Shown: positions 7,709 to 16,146 of the stretch, piece after piece
Numbering within the stretch: the first letter of the stretch is position 1
Layout of the letters: each line of letters begins with the position of its first letter
Source: Streptomyces stelliscabiei
GTDB lineage: Bacteria > Actinomycetota > Actinomycetes > Streptomycetales > Streptomycetaceae
Assembly: GCF_014873495.1 (NCBI RefSeq)
Contig: NZ_JADBGF010000001.1
Coordinates: forward strand, 310,001 to 374,000
DNA length: 64,000 nt
Direction: 5' to 3'
Made by a program: the position numbers and the translations under genes
The notes under the pieces: generated by a model
Told to the model about the DNA's origin: nothing
Seen by the model: the letters and a program-made list of their open reading frames with translations, nothing else
Database searches by the model: none

Positions 7709-7803
7709 GGCGCGTCCCGCTCGGCGCTCCATGCCGGATCGCGGCAATGCCGGACGGCCCAGAGTGCACGACAAGAGCCTGTCGGCACGGCGTAAGGAAC
7801 GTG

Positions 7804-7859
7804 TAGGGTTCCCCGCGGTGTGCCGGGAAGTCTGGTCGGCGGTTCAGGGAGAACTCTCT
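7804..7859 (+). promoter_or_regulatory. Conserved leader RNA element, copy D (CPA1 antiporter)
   Basis: Core GTGCCGGGAAGTCTGGTCGG within 7817-7841, preceded by GTAAGGAAC in register with copy B and by GGG/CCC pairing. AGGGAG/CTCTCT (7846-7859) forms the downstream hairpin. The start codon of the antiporter is 40 nt after the core. Confidence 0.75.
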
Positions 7860-7881
7860 TCGCCGATCGGGGGTCGCGAGC

Positions 7882-9114
7882 ATGGTGCTCGTCATGGTTT
7901 TCGGGGTGGCACTGCTCATCGCGGTGCTGCTGTCAGGTCTCGCCGCCCGCACGGTGCTGTCGACATCGCTGTTGTTCCTGGTCGGCGGGGCGCTCGTCAG
8001 TGACGGGTTTCTGGGCCTGATCCACATCACGCCGGACAGCGAGATCGTGTCCGTGACAGCCGATCTGGCCCTGTTCGCGGTGCTGTTCACCGACGGCATG
8101 CACGTCTCCTTCCCCAAGCTGCGCGAGAACTGGCGCAATCCGGTCCGTGCGCTCGGGCTCGGCATGCCCCTGGCGTTCGTCGGCATGGCACTGATCACGC
8201 ACTACCTGGTGGGCCTGGACTGGACGACCTCCTTCCTCGTCGGCGCGGTGCTCGCGCCCACCGACCCGGTGTTCGCCTCCGCGATCGTCGGGCGCAAGGA
8301 AGTCCCGGCGAAGCTGCGGCAGTTGCTGAACGTGGAGAGCGGCATCAACGACGGGCTCGCGCTGCCCGTCGTGCTGATCCTGATCGCCGCGGCCGGACCG
8401 ACCTCCGGGCACGCCGAGGCATCCCTGGGCAAGATCGCCCTGGAGCTGGTCCTCGGGCTGGTCTTCGGCATCGTCCTGCCCTACATCGTCATCGAGCTCG
8501 TACGGTTCAGGCTGCTGGGTGCCGAGCCCAAGCTGCAGCCGCTGCTGCCACTGGCGATCGGCGTGACCCTGTACGCGGTCTGCCACCTCACGCACGCCAA
8601 CCCCTACCTCGCCGCGTTCTCCGCCGGCGCTGTGCTCACCGCCCGGTCCCTGGAAGCGAAGGAGGCGTTCGAACCACTCGGCGAGGCGCTCGCCGAGCTG
8701 GCCAAGTTCGCGGCCCTGCTGGTCTTCGGCGCGCTGCTGACACCATCGCTGCTCGGGAACCTGTCCTTCGGCGGATACGTCGCCGTGATCTTCGCCATCG
8801 TGCTGATCCGCCCGGCCTCCCTGCTGCTCTCCCTGCTCGGCACGCGCTTCACCCGCCAGGAAAAGCTGGTCGCGGCCTGGTTCGGCCCGAAGGGCTTCGC
8901 GTCCGTGGTCTACGGGCTGCTCGTGCTGCAGGCCGGCATCCCGCAAGGCCAGGAAGCGTTCACCCTCATCGCCGTCTGCATCGCCTTCTCGATCATCGCG
9001 CACAGCTCCACCGACGTCCCGATCGCCCGCCTCTTCGACGTCGACGACCTCGCTGGAATCCCTGCCGGACACAAGGGCGACGACCAGCAGCCCGAGACCC
9101 GCGTGGTGGCCTGA
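7882..9114 (+). CDS. CPA1-type cation:proton antiporter
   Basis: 410-residue membrane antiporter with about twelve helices. The CPA1 ion-binding signature is clear: LVGAVLAPTDPVFASAIVG followed by LNVESGINDGLALPVVLILI, where the Asn-Asp pair near residue 155 marks electroneutral NhaP-like exchange. The C-terminus is short (about 40 hydrophilic residues), with no TrkA or UspA domain. The ATG at 7882 follows GGGGG; an ATG four codons later is possible. It is controlled by the conserved leader element (copy D). Together with nhaA and the decayed TrkA/RCK and nhaA genes at 13.4-14.4 kb it marks an ion-homeostasis region. Confidence 0.9.
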   Translation: MVLVMVFGVALLIAVLLSGLAARTVLSTSLLFLVGGALVSDGFLGLIHITPDSEIVSVTADLALFAVLFTDGMHVSFPKLRENWRNPVRALGLGMPLAFVGMALITHYLVGLDWTTSFLVGAVLAPTDPVFASAIVGRKEVPAKLRQLLNVESGINDGLALPVVLILIAAAGPTSGHAEASLGKIALELVLGLVFGIVLPYIVIELVRFRLLGAEPKLQPLLPLAIGVTLYAVCHLTHANPYLAAFSAGAVLTARSLEAKEAFEPLGEALAELAKFAALLVFGALLTPSLLGNLSFGGYVAVIFAIVLIRPASLLLSLLGTRFTRQEKLVAAWFGPKGFASVVYGLLVLQAGIPQGQEAFTLIAVCIAFSIIAHSSTDVPIARLFDVDDLAGIPAGHKGDDQQPETRVVA

Positions 9115-9209
9115 AGCAGCGGGGGTACGTGGCCCGGCGCGGTCGGAAGCAGGTCGCCGGAGCTTGGCCGATCCCGCTCACCGGGCAGAGAGCAGGAGGG
9201 TCACCCTTG

Positions 9210-9623
9210 ATGACCGGGTTCTCGGACGACGGCTCCCCTGACGGTCGATCGTTACGACTGAGCCGCGTCGCCGCCGTAGCTGCGAGCGGTCCGGTCGAGT
9301 TGGTCCTGACCGGCCCGTGCGGCCGTGTCATCGGCCGACTTCGTTTCCGTACCTGCCGGACGTGCCGCACCGGGCGCATCCTGGACCTCTGGATCTGCGA
9401 CGCGTGGCAACGCCAAGGGCTGGGGCGAGAGCTCGTGTGTTTCGTGTTGGCCCAGTGTCGCGGCTACCGGTGGAACACCACCCTGCAGAGCCGCCCCGGG
9501 CGGGCGTTCTTCGCGGCGATGACCCGGGAAACCGCCGTGAGCCTGCACCACGGCAGCCCGTTGTGCCCCCATCTGATGGGCCGGTTCCGCCGGACCTGGC
9601 GCCGCCTGCTGCACGCCTGCTGA
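9210..9623 (+). CDS. GNAT-like N-acetyltransferase
   Basis: 137 residues from an ATG preceded by GGAGGG. The segment LDLWICDAWQRQGLGRELVC matches GNAT motif A, with the Q/R-x-x-G-x-G/A acetyl-CoA pyrophosphate loop. Upstream strands (VELVLTGPCGRVIGRLRFR) fit the fold. Downstream the sequence is shorter and more basic than usual (HLMGRFRRTWRRLLHAC), so motif B is poorly recognisable. The substrate is unknown. The frame could start 27 codons earlier, but only the chosen start has a ribosome site. Moderate confidence in function. Confidence 0.6.
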   Translation: MTGFSDDGSPDGRSLRLSRVAAVAASGPVELVLTGPCGRVIGRLRFRTCRTCRTGRILDLWICDAWQRQGLGRELVCFVLAQCRGYRWNTTLQSRPGRAFFAAMTRETAVSLHHGSPLCPHLMGRFRRTWRRLLHAC

Positions 9624-9950
9624 CGGCTTCGCTCCGCAACGCCGGTCCTACCGGGCCCGTACCGGATCGCCCTACGGTGTCCGACCGGCTGCCAGCCGTG
9701 CTTGCTCACCAGGAGCTGCGGCCAGGGCTTGGGCGAATTTTCGACAGAAACCGGCATTCGAACCGTGGGGAACACTGCCGGGTTCCGGCAGTGCGGCCAC
9801 CGCGGCTGTGCGCGCAAGATAAATGTGGGGAGCCTGGTCGCGGTCCCGGTGCCCTGCATCGTCTTGGCCTGCGGCACGGAGACCAAGGCCGTTTTTCCCC
9901 TGCAGCATGCTGGAAGCGAGCTGCCGGTACTCACGAAGGGGTGTCGGCCG
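9624..9950. other. Intergenic stretch with one palindrome
   Basis: No gene with a ribosome site or domain is seen. The only clear structure is the CCGGCA palindrome at 9773-9793. The stretch carries the upstream region of the Rv1733c-like gene. Confidence 0.5.
9773..9793. promoter_or_regulatory. Palindrome TGCCGG-N3-CCGGCA upstream of Rv1733c-like gene
   Basis: CACTGCCGG-GTT-CCGGCAGTG is a perfect 9-bp inverted repeat 158 bp before the start at 9951. It matches the sites at 7164-7185 and 28421-28441, both beside PucR-type genes, so it may be an operator of that regulator. Confidence 0.55.
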
Positions 9951-10532
9951 ATGGCAACGGCACCGTGTGCCAAGGTTCGATGCTGGCGGTGGCGGCGAAA
10001 CCCGCTACGGCGGCTCAGCGACGTCATCGAAGCCTGGATCATCCTCGCTGGATGGGTGATGGCTCTGGTGGGCGGCCTGTACGCGGGGCTTGCAGCGGCA
10101 GACGCGATCGAGCGGTCCGCCGACCGGCAGCGGACGGAGCGCCGCGAGGTGTCGGCCGTACTCGCGGAAGACGCCAAGGGCAAGGTGCCCGCCAGGGCGA
10201 CCGGCGATCCCCGAGTGTGGGCGACGGTCCGCTGGACCGCGCCGGACGGTTCGACACGTACTGGTGAGGCCAGGGTGTCGGCCACGAGTCCTGCCGGCGA
10301 CCGGGTCACGGTCTGGATCGACAAGAGCGGTCACCTCACCGCCCCGCCCCTGACCGACGGGCAGGCGCGATCCCATGGGGCCGCCGGAGGGTTGCTGGTC
10401 GCCACAGGTGTGGGTGGCATCGCCCTGGCCGCTGTCCGCGTGGCGCGCTTCCACTTGAATCAGCGGCGTATGGAACAGTGGGCCGTGGAGTGGGAGCGGG
10501 TCGACACGCGGTGGGGGAGGAAAACCGGCTGA
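9951..10532 (+). CDS. Rv1733c-like membrane protein
   Basis: 193 residues. The opening RWRRNPLRRLSDVIEAWIIL is the hallmark of Rv1733c-family proteins, which in mycobacteria belong to the dormancy (DosR) set. It has a first helix (IILAGWVMALVGGLYAGLAA), a soluble domain of about 100 residues (WATVRWTAPDGSTRTGEARV ... DRVTVWIDKSGHL) and a second helix (GGLLVATGVGGIALAAVRVA). The tail RRMEQWAVEWERVDTRWGRK is also typical. The start at 9951 is chosen from this family pattern; the frame is open further upstream without support. A palindrome upstream suggests PucR-type control. The molecular role of the family is not established. Confidence 0.85.
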   Translation: MATAPCAKVRCWRWRRNPLRRLSDVIEAWIILAGWVMALVGGLYAGLAAADAIERSADRQRTERREVSAVLAEDAKGKVPARATGDPRVWATVRWTAPDGSTRTGEARVSATSPAGDRVTVWIDKSGHLTAPPLTDGQARSHGAAGGLLVATGVGGIALAAVRVARFHLNQRRMEQWAVEWERVDTRWGRKTG

Positions 10533-10559
10533 CCAGATCAGTCAGCCAGTGATAGCGAG

Positions 10560-10581
10560 CGGGGCACCGGGGTCGGCCCCG
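10560..10581. terminator. GC hairpin between convergent genes
   Basis: CGGGGC (10560-10565) pairs with GCCCCG (10576-10581). It lies between the stops of two convergent genes and may terminate both. Confidence 0.45.
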
Positions 10582-10600
10582 CCAATCGGTCGGCCAGTCA

Positions 10601-10954
10601 TCACGACCGCCCGCTGATGCCCTCAGCCTGGTCGACCACCTGTGCTCGCACGGCCCGCCGGTAGAACCACTCGCCCAGCCGCGATCCGGCCACCAGCCCT
10701 CCCGCGAAGACGAGGATTCCGCCCTGCACCACGGAAGCGAGAAAACCGGCGTCCGCGGAGTCCAGGTCGCTCCACCGCAGCAACGGGCCCGTCAGCCCGC
10801 CGAGCCAGATCACCAGCAGTGCGACACCCCGGACGCGGATACTCCAAGGGCTCGTACGGCTACGGACTCGCTTGGGTGCCCAGCCCCGCAGCGAGGCGAC
10901 GGCCAGGGGGAGGGCGAATGCCGACCAGCCGATCAGCCAGAGCCACAGAAACAT
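10601..10954 (-). CDS. Small membrane protein related to cluster A/B proteins
   Basis: 117 residues from an ATG eight bases after GGGAGG (a GTG one codon earlier is possible). The N-terminal helix LWLWLIGWSAFALPLAVASL is followed by a basic loop and RVRGVALLVIWLGGLTGPLL. A further helix follows (ASVVQGGILVFAGGLVAGSR), then GEWFYRRAVR. The layout looks like the two smaller proteins of cluster A (1626-2188) joined: same W.IG...F.L start, same RGLALL-like second helix, same G(E/D)W(F/L).RR end. Function unknown. Confidence 0.7.
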   Translation of the reverse strand: MFLWLWLIGWSAFALPLAVASLRGWAPKRVRSRTSPWSIRVRGVALLVIWLGGLTGPLLRWSDLDSADAGFLASVVQGGILVFAGGLVAGSRLGEWFYRRAVRAQVVDQAEGISGRS

Positions 10955-11049
10955 CACGCGTACCTCCCGTACGGAAAGCCGTCCCGGCGGCGAAGAACCT
11001 GCACCCTTGCTCCGGTGCGATTCAAGACAGCTGCAGCGCCTTCTCGCAC

Positions 11050-11081
11050 AAGCCCGAGCGGTTGCAGGACCGCCCGGGCTT
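11050..11081 (-). terminator. Terminator of the flotillin gene
   Basis: AAGCCCG-A-GCGGT pairs with ACCGC-C-CGGGCTT around a six-base loop, 20 bp after the flotillin stop. Strong two-part stem. Confidence 0.75.
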
Positions 11082-11100
11082 TCTCTCTTCGATGTCGGCG

Positions 11101-12534
11101 TCAGCCGGTGATCTCGACCTTCCCGTTGGTCTCAGCGGGCGCCGTCGGCGCGGGCCGCGCGCCGCCGGCCCGCCCGGTGATGCCCTTCAGCAGCTCAGCG
11201 AGGTCGACTCCGGTGGTGGAACCGAGCAGTTCGAGGCCCTGGGCCACGTTGTCGGCGACCGTACGGGACAGCTGGCTGGCGCCGTCGGTGGAGATCACCG
11301 TCATCTTGTCGATCGCGCTGAGCGGCTCGGACGCCTTGGCGACCACCTGCGGCAGTACCTCCACCAGCATCTGCAGCACGGCCGCGTCGCCGTACTGGGC
11401 GAACGCGTCGGCCTTCTTCTGCATCGCGTCGGCCTCGGCAGCCCCCTTCGCACCGATGGCGGCGGCCTCCGCCTCACCCTCGATGCGTACTGCCGCGGCG
11501 AGCGCGGCGCGCTGCGCCTTCTCGCCCTCACCGGTCAGCCTGGATCGCTCGGCGGTCGCCTCGGCCTCCTTGACCAGCGCGATGCGGCGGGCCTCGGCCT
11601 CCTGCTCGGCCTGGTAGCGGGCGGCGTCGGCGGGCTTGCGGACCTTGGTGTCCAGCTCGCGGTCGGTCAACGCGGCCTGGCGTTCGGCGACCTTCTCCTG
11701 CTCGCTGAGCACCTCCTGCTGACGGGCAGCCTCGGCCAGCGGGCCGGCGGCGGCCGCACGGGCTGCGGCCTCGTCGGTCTCGGCCTTGATCTCGGCCTGC
11801 TTCAGCGCAAAAGTCCGCTGGGCGATCGCTATTTCCTCCTCGGCCTTCAGCCGGGCCTGCTCGGCCGCACGCCGGGCGACGGCCTCGGCGATGTCGGCCT
11901 CCTGCTTGGCGCGGGCGGCCTCGGGGCGGCCGAGGTCCTCCAGGTAGGAGCCCTCGGTGGTGATGTCCTGGATCTGGAAGGCGTCCAGCACCAGGCCCTG
12001 CCCGGACAGGCTCGCCTCGGCCTCCTCGGCGACCTGACCGGCGAACACGGCGCGGTCGCGGATGATGTCCTCCACCGACATCCGGCCGACTATGGCCCGC
12101 AGGGCACCGGAGAGCACCTCCTGGGTGAAGCCGACGATGCCGTCCTGCTGCATCAAGAACCGCTGCGCGGCGGCCCAGATCGAGTCCTCGGTACCGCCGA
12201 CCTTGACGATGGCGACACCCTCCAGGTGCGCCTTCACACCCCGCAGCGTGACCGCGCCGCGCACCGCGACCGGGATGTGCCGGGACGACAGGTCGAGGGT
12301 GAATTTCTGCTGCACGAACGGAACGACGAACACACCGCCGCCGACCACGACCTTCTGCCCGCTGTTGTCGGTGAACACCCGCCCGGTCTCCGGGTCAGTG
12401 GCCTGCTTGCCGCGCCGCCCGGTGACGATGAACGCCTCGCTGGGGCCCGCCACCTTGTAGCGGGTGACCACGACGAGGCCGAGCAGGACAAGGAGTACGA
12501 CGACTCCTATCACGGCGATGACTACTGGACTCAT
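11101..12534 (-). CDS. Flotillin-like SPFH protein
   Basis: 477-residue membrane-microdomain scaffold. An N-terminal hairpin helix (VVIAVIGVVVLLVLLGLVVV) anchors an SPFH domain (about residues 30-200: AFIVTGRRGK, VPFVQQKFTLDLSSRHIPV, LRAIVGRMSVEDIIRDR). A long Ala/Glu coiled coil follows (about 205-385), with repeated EAE and AEA blocks and the family's AQYGDAAVLQMLVEVLPQVV segment. The C-terminus is Pro/Ala-rich. The upstream gene encodes its NfeD-type partner, as in Bacillus yuaFG. Presumed co-transcribed; a strong terminator follows the stop. Family certain, client proteins unknown. Confidence 0.92.
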   Translation of the reverse strand: MSPVVIAVIGVVVLLVLLGLVVVTRYKVAGPSEAFIVTGRRGKQATDPETGRVFTDNSGQKVVVGGGVFVVPFVQQKFTLDLSSRHIPVAVRGAVTLRGVKAHLEGVAIVKVGGTEDSIWAAAQRFLMQQDGIVGFTQEVLSGALRAIVGRMSVEDIIRDRAVFAGQVAEEAEASLSGQGLVLDAFQIQDITTEGSYLEDLGRPEAARAKQEADIAEAVARRAAEQARLKAEEEIAIAQRTFALKQAEIKAETDEAAARAAAAGPLAEAARQQEVLSEQEKVAERQAALTDRELDTKVRKPADAARYQAEQEAEARRIALVKEAEATAERSRLTGEGEKAQRAALAAAVRIEGEAEAAAIGAKGAAEADAMQKKADAFAQYGDAAVLQMLVEVLPQVVAKASEPLSAIDKMTVISTDGASQLSRTVADNVAQGLELLGSTTGVDLAELLKGITGRAGGARPAPTAPAETNGKVEITG

Positions 12535-12649
12535 GGTGTTTTCCCCTCAGCCCTCCCAGGGGACGGCAGATCGATGTGGGTCGTGTGGATGCAAGAGCGT
12601 CGATGTATCCGCTGTTTCGGCGCCCGATGTGCGACGGGGTGGGGGTGGG

Positions 12650-13165
12650 TCAGCGTTCGACCGGGCGGACGGAAACCGCCGTCTGCGACAGCGCCTCCTC
12701 CACCCAGATCTCGGCGCCTCGCGCAACCGGGGCCGGACTCTTCGCCGCGAGCTTCACCGGTTGCCCGGCCAGGTGGACCAGCACCTCGCCGTAGCCGCCG
12801 GCCGGAATGGCCGTCACCACCGAGCCCGCGGCGCCGATCAGGTCGTCGTCGCGCGGGGCGGCACCGGCCCGGTCGTTCAACAGCGCGCGGCTGAAGCGGT
12901 AGGCGAGCCAGCCCGTGGCGGCCCCGGCGGGCACTCCGATCACGGTGGCACCGACCGCGCCGAGCCCGGTGGTACCCATGACGATCGCACCGGAGAAGCC
13001 GAGCATGGACACAAAACCGGCGATGACCGGGAGCGACAGCCAGCCGTCGAAGAGGCCGTCCAGCGCATCGACGCCGTCGAAGAGGCCCTCAAGGACACCG
13101 TCGAAAACGAGAGACAAGACGAGGAGTACGACCCCTGTTATGCCGAGACCCAGAAACCAGGTCAT
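12650..13165 (-). CDS. NfeD/YuaF-like membrane protein, flotillin partner
   Basis: 171 residues. The hydrophobic N-terminus MTWFLGLGITGVVLLVLSLV is followed by an acidic FDGVLEGLFDGVDALDGLFD loop, more helices (IAGFVSMLGFSGAIVMGTTG), and a C-terminal OB-fold-like domain (LIGAAGSVVTAIPAGGYGEV ... EIWVEEALSQTAVSVRPVER). This arrangement matches YuaF-type NfeD proteins that pair with flotillins. The ATG at 13165 has only a distant GAGG. The gap to the flotillin gene is 115 bp. Confidence 0.85.
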   Translation of the reverse strand: MTWFLGLGITGVVLLVLSLVFDGVLEGLFDGVDALDGLFDGWLSLPVIAGFVSMLGFSGAIVMGTTGLGAVGATVIGVPAGAATGWLAYRFSRALLNDRAGAAPRDDDLIGAAGSVVTAIPAGGYGEVLVHLAGQPVKLAAKSPAPVARGAEIWVEEALSQTAVSVRPVER

Positions 13166-13394
13166 CTGCAATTCACCGCCTCTCCCCCACTGCCACCGCG
13201 CCGATGACCGCATGCTCACATAGAGGCGATGCCAAAACACTGCATGGTTCCGGCAATCTTTACGCTCCCTTGGTGCCGGTCTCTGCACAGCTTCCGTGCA
13301 GCTCGCACTTGATCCGGCCAGCCGGACAGCGCATGGAGAAGGTCTGCGGTGTGGCAGGGCCCGCCGGTTTCTACGGTGCGGCGGGATCGGCCGG

Positions 13395-14108
13395 GGCGGA
13401 TGGTGGCCGAGGAGTTCGGCGAGACCCTGCCGGGTGGTGGCCGGCACGACCCGGTCCTCGGGCCGCAGGACATATCCGGGTTGTGGTTCCCAGACCAGCC
13501 CGGCAGGCCGGTCGTCACCGTCGGCCGGATGTGCCGCGGCAAGGTCGGGGCGCCGGTCGGCAGGAGCGGCGGCACCCAGGGCCAGGACGCACCAGGCCCC
13601 GTGGCGGAAGGCTTCGGCACCGTGCGGCCCTCCAACTGGGGATGCCCTGCGACGACGAGGGCGGCGAACAACAGCACCTTGCGTTCGACAGGGATGGCTC
13701 CGAGGATCTGGCGGCCCATCATCGCACCAGCGAAGGCAGGGGCTGCGAGACTGGAGACACTGCGGCTGCGGGTGAGAGCGTGGGGATGGGTGGCCCGCAC
13801 GGTGCGGTAGACGGCGGTGGCGAAGTCGTCGTACAGCCGCAGCGCGACACGCAGACGGACTTGCTTGACGGAGCGGGCGTACAGGGTGGCTTCGAGGTTG
13901 ATGGTGTCGGAGCTGGTCAGGGCGAGCAGAGCGTGCGCGCGGTGAATCTCGGCGGACTCCAGGACGCCTTCCTCGGTGACGTCTCCGATGACGGTGGGGA
14001 TGCGCAGCCGGCGGGCAAGCGGGATGCCGCGCGCCCCTTGTCCGCGACCCGCACGAACGGAGCGGTCCACAAGCACGGCGGGGGCCTGTGCGATGCGGAC
14101 GCCGCCGG
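13395..14108 (-). pseudogene. Decayed TrkA/RCK-type potassium-channel regulatory protein
   Basis: The minus strand reads ARRLRIPTVIGDVTEEGVLE, ALLALTSSDTINLEATLYAR and SVSSLAAPAFAGAMMGRQIL, a TrkA-N (NAD-binding) domain of RCK type. After GRTVPKP the frame breaks. The continuation (WCVLALGAAAPADRRPDLAA, then GYVLRPEDRVVPATTRQGLA, a TrkA-C-like end) is in another frame. The N-terminal Rossmann start is also garbled (VDRSVRAGRGQGARGIPLA). So it has at least two lesions. Such proteins gate K+ uptake or efflux systems, and its neighbours are antiporter genes. Confidence 0.75.
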
Positions 14109-14109
14109 A

Positions 14110-14184
14110 TAGAGTGCAAAGAACGCGTCATGGAGGCGCGGGGTGTGCCGGGAAGTCTGGTCGGCGTCCAGGGGCCGTGTGCCC
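14110..14184 (+). promoter_or_regulatory. Conserved leader RNA element, copy E (in front of decayed nhaA)
   Basis: TAGAGT box (14110-14115), GCAAAGAACGCGTC, a CGCGTC-ATGGA-GGCGCG hairpin, the invariant core GTGCCGGGAAGTCTGGTCGG (region 14142-14166) and a GGGGC...GCCC hairpin (14171-14184). GGAGG and an ATG at 14215 follow. The leader looks intact although the gene is not. Confidence 0.75.
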
Positions 14185-14214
14185 AAAACGCCGATGCCCC
14201 GGAGGTCTGCCCCG

Positions 14215-14400
14215 ATGGCCGCTACCCGCCGTGACCGCTCCCCTTCCCTCGGACTGCTGACCTGGCCGGAGCGACCGGACGTCAGTCGGGCCCTGCACAC
14301 CGTGACGGTCGGCGGACTGGCGCGGCTCGCCGCGGGGCCCTTCTGTGGGCGAACACCCGACCATCACAGGCTTTGTTCGCACTCTCCCCTTGCTGAGCTT
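14215..14400 (+). pseudogene. nhaA remnant (N-terminal fragment)
   Basis: From the ATG at 14215 the frame reads SLGLLTWPERPDVSRALHTV and TVGGLARLAAG. This aligns with the NhaA N-terminus at 5.8 kb (LGLLPWPERVRVARALRTET, VGGLVLLAA). The next residues, LWANT, appear only after a frameshift (14350 region). The rest of the 12-helix protein is missing because the PucR-type gene begins at 14418. A deletion has removed most of the antiporter and left its leader and about 60 codons. Confidence 0.7.
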
Positions 14401-14417
14401 TCGGTTTGAGTCGGGTG

Positions 14418-16097
14418 ATGACCGTGGGGCAGACAGGCAGAACCGGCGGCGCAGACATGCGGCAGCTCCTGCTGACACTCGGCGAACCGGTGATCGGTGT
14501 GGTCGCCGCCCCCGCCGGGCTCGATGTCAGCATCGAGAACGTGGTGATCGTGGATCCCGACGACGAGCCGGCGCCCTGCCCTGGAGCACTCGTACTGATC
14601 ATCGGCCTCCGTGGCCGCAGAGCACTCCGCCTCATCCGCACCGCGGCGCGCCAGGGCGCTGCCGCGGTGGCTGTCAAGATCGACCACACCGATGATCTGG
14701 ACGACTTCAAGCGGGTCGCCGCCGAGACCGGCGTCGCCGCGCTCGGTGTGCGTCCTGAGGTTCGCTGGGGACAACTCGACTCCGTGGCCAGAGGCGTTGT
14801 CGACGACGCGCGGGTGGCGACGGTGCCGGACCCCGGCCAGTCGACGGAGCTGTTCGCCTTGGCCGAGACGGTGGCGGCTCTCACCGACGGCATCGTCAGC
14901 ATCGAGGACAGCACCAACCGCGTGCTGGCCTACTCCCGGTCGGACGACGAAGTGGACAAGCTGCGCCGACGGTCGATCCTGGGCTGGCAGGGCCCCGCCG
15001 AATACCTCGACCTGCTGCGGCAGTGGGGCGTTCTCGAACGGCTGCGCGCCGGTGACGACGTGGTGCACATCGACGAGCACCCGCAACGGGGAATCAGGAG
15101 GCGGCTGGCGATCGGCATCCGTGTCGACTCACAGCTTCTCGGGTCGATCTGGGTACAAGAAGGCCGGCACAAGCTGGCGGACAAGGCCGACACCGCGTTG
15201 ATCGGCGCTGCCCGGGCAGCAGCGCTGCATCTCGTCCGTCGGCGTACGGGTACGACCACCGACCTTCAACTGGAGCAGAATCTGCTGAGCCGGATGCTCG
15301 ACGGCCACATCGACCCCCGCACCTTCGCCGACGACATCGGTGCCGACCTGACAAAGCCGGCGGTGGTCACGGCGTTCACACTGAACGGGCGGCTGCCCGG
15401 CACCGATGGCGGCGCGGAGGCCGAGGCCGGTTCCGACCGTCCGAGGTTCGAACTGCGCAGGTCGATGATGACCGGTCTGATCTCCGTCCACGCCGCCGCG
15501 TACCGGCGCCGGGCGCTGGTCACGGACGGCTCCCCCCGCTTCTACATGCTGCTGCCAGGGCTGCCGGAACATTCCGCCGAGAGCATCGCGCTCGGTCTGG
15601 CCGGTGACATCGTGCGGGCGGCCCATCAGCGCCTGAATCTCGACGTCCGCGCGGCCGTCGGTTCCGCGGTCGGCGGCCTGGACTCGATCGCCGAGTCGAG
15701 AGCCGAGGCCGACTGCGTCCTCGACATCCTGACCTCGGGCGGAGATCGGAATGTGGCCACCATTGCCGACGTCCGCTCGGAAGTCCTGGTCAGACAGACT
15801 CTGTCGCTGCTCGAGAAGAACCCGCACCTGAGGGACCCCCGGATCAGCTGCCTCGTCGCGTACGACGCGGAGCACGGCACCGACCTCGTGCCGGCCGTGC
15901 TCTCCTATCTCGGCGCACAGGGCAACGTGCGCGCGGCGGCCCGGTCCCTTCACATCCATACGAACACCCTGCGCTACCGCCTGAGGCGGGCGAACACGAT
16001 CAGTGGAATCGATCTCGCCGATCCGCACCAGGGCCTGTTCTCCCACCTCCAGTTGCTCCTGGAGTCCGGATCGGTGCCCGCGGCGCACGGGCACTGA
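14418..16097 (+). CDS. PucR-family transcriptional regulator
   Basis: 559-residue regulator with the full PucR layout. The N-terminal ligand domain (about residues 14-130: LLLTLGEPVIGVVAAPAGLD, PGALVLIIGLRGRRALRLIR) resembles the purine-catabolism domain. A GAF/PAS-like region includes IVSIEDSTNRVLAYSRSDDE and a GGDEF-like domain follows. The C-terminal helix-turn-helix is YLGAQGNVRAAARSLHIHTN followed by TLRYRLRRANTISGIDL. Starts at 14418 or 14457 (MRQLLLTLGE) are both possible because neither has a strong ribosome site. It converges with the interrupted amino-acid symporter gene and may once have controlled it. Confidence 0.88.
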   Translation: MTVGQTGRTGGADMRQLLLTLGEPVIGVVAAPAGLDVSIENVVIVDPDDEPAPCPGALVLIIGLRGRRALRLIRTAARQGAAAVAVKIDHTDDLDDFKRVAAETGVAALGVRPEVRWGQLDSVARGVVDDARVATVPDPGQSTELFALAETVAALTDGIVSIEDSTNRVLAYSRSDDEVDKLRRRSILGWQGPAEYLDLLRQWGVLERLRAGDDVVHIDEHPQRGIRRRLAIGIRVDSQLLGSIWVQEGRHKLADKADTALIGAARAAALHLVRRRTGTTTDLQLEQNLLSRMLDGHIDPRTFADDIGADLTKPAVVTAFTLNGRLPGTDGGAEAEAGSDRPRFELRRSMMTGLISVHAAAYRRRALVTDGSPRFYMLLPGLPEHSAESIALGLAGDIVRAAHQRLNLDVRAAVGSAVGGLDSIAESRAEADCVLDILTSGGDRNVATIADVRSEVLVRQTLSLLEKNPHLRDPRISCLVAYDAEHGTDLVPAVLSYLGAQGNVRAAARSLHIHTNTLRYRLRRANTISGIDLADPHQGLFSHLQLLLESGSVPAAHGH

Positions 16098-16146
16098 TCC
16101 GGGCCCCCGCGGCTCACCGCCGCTCGACGACCCCGCTACCCCGGTG

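Noticed and set aside
9773..9793. Palindrome considered as a transcription terminator
   Set aside because: The same 6-3-6 core with similar flanks recurs upstream of two other genes, which fits an operator better than a terminator.
13236..13258. Partial match to the TGCCGG-N3-CCGGCA palindrome upstream of the flotillin-partner gene
   Set aside because: Only the right half (TTCCGGCAAT) matches; the left half is TGCATG, so it is too weak to call.
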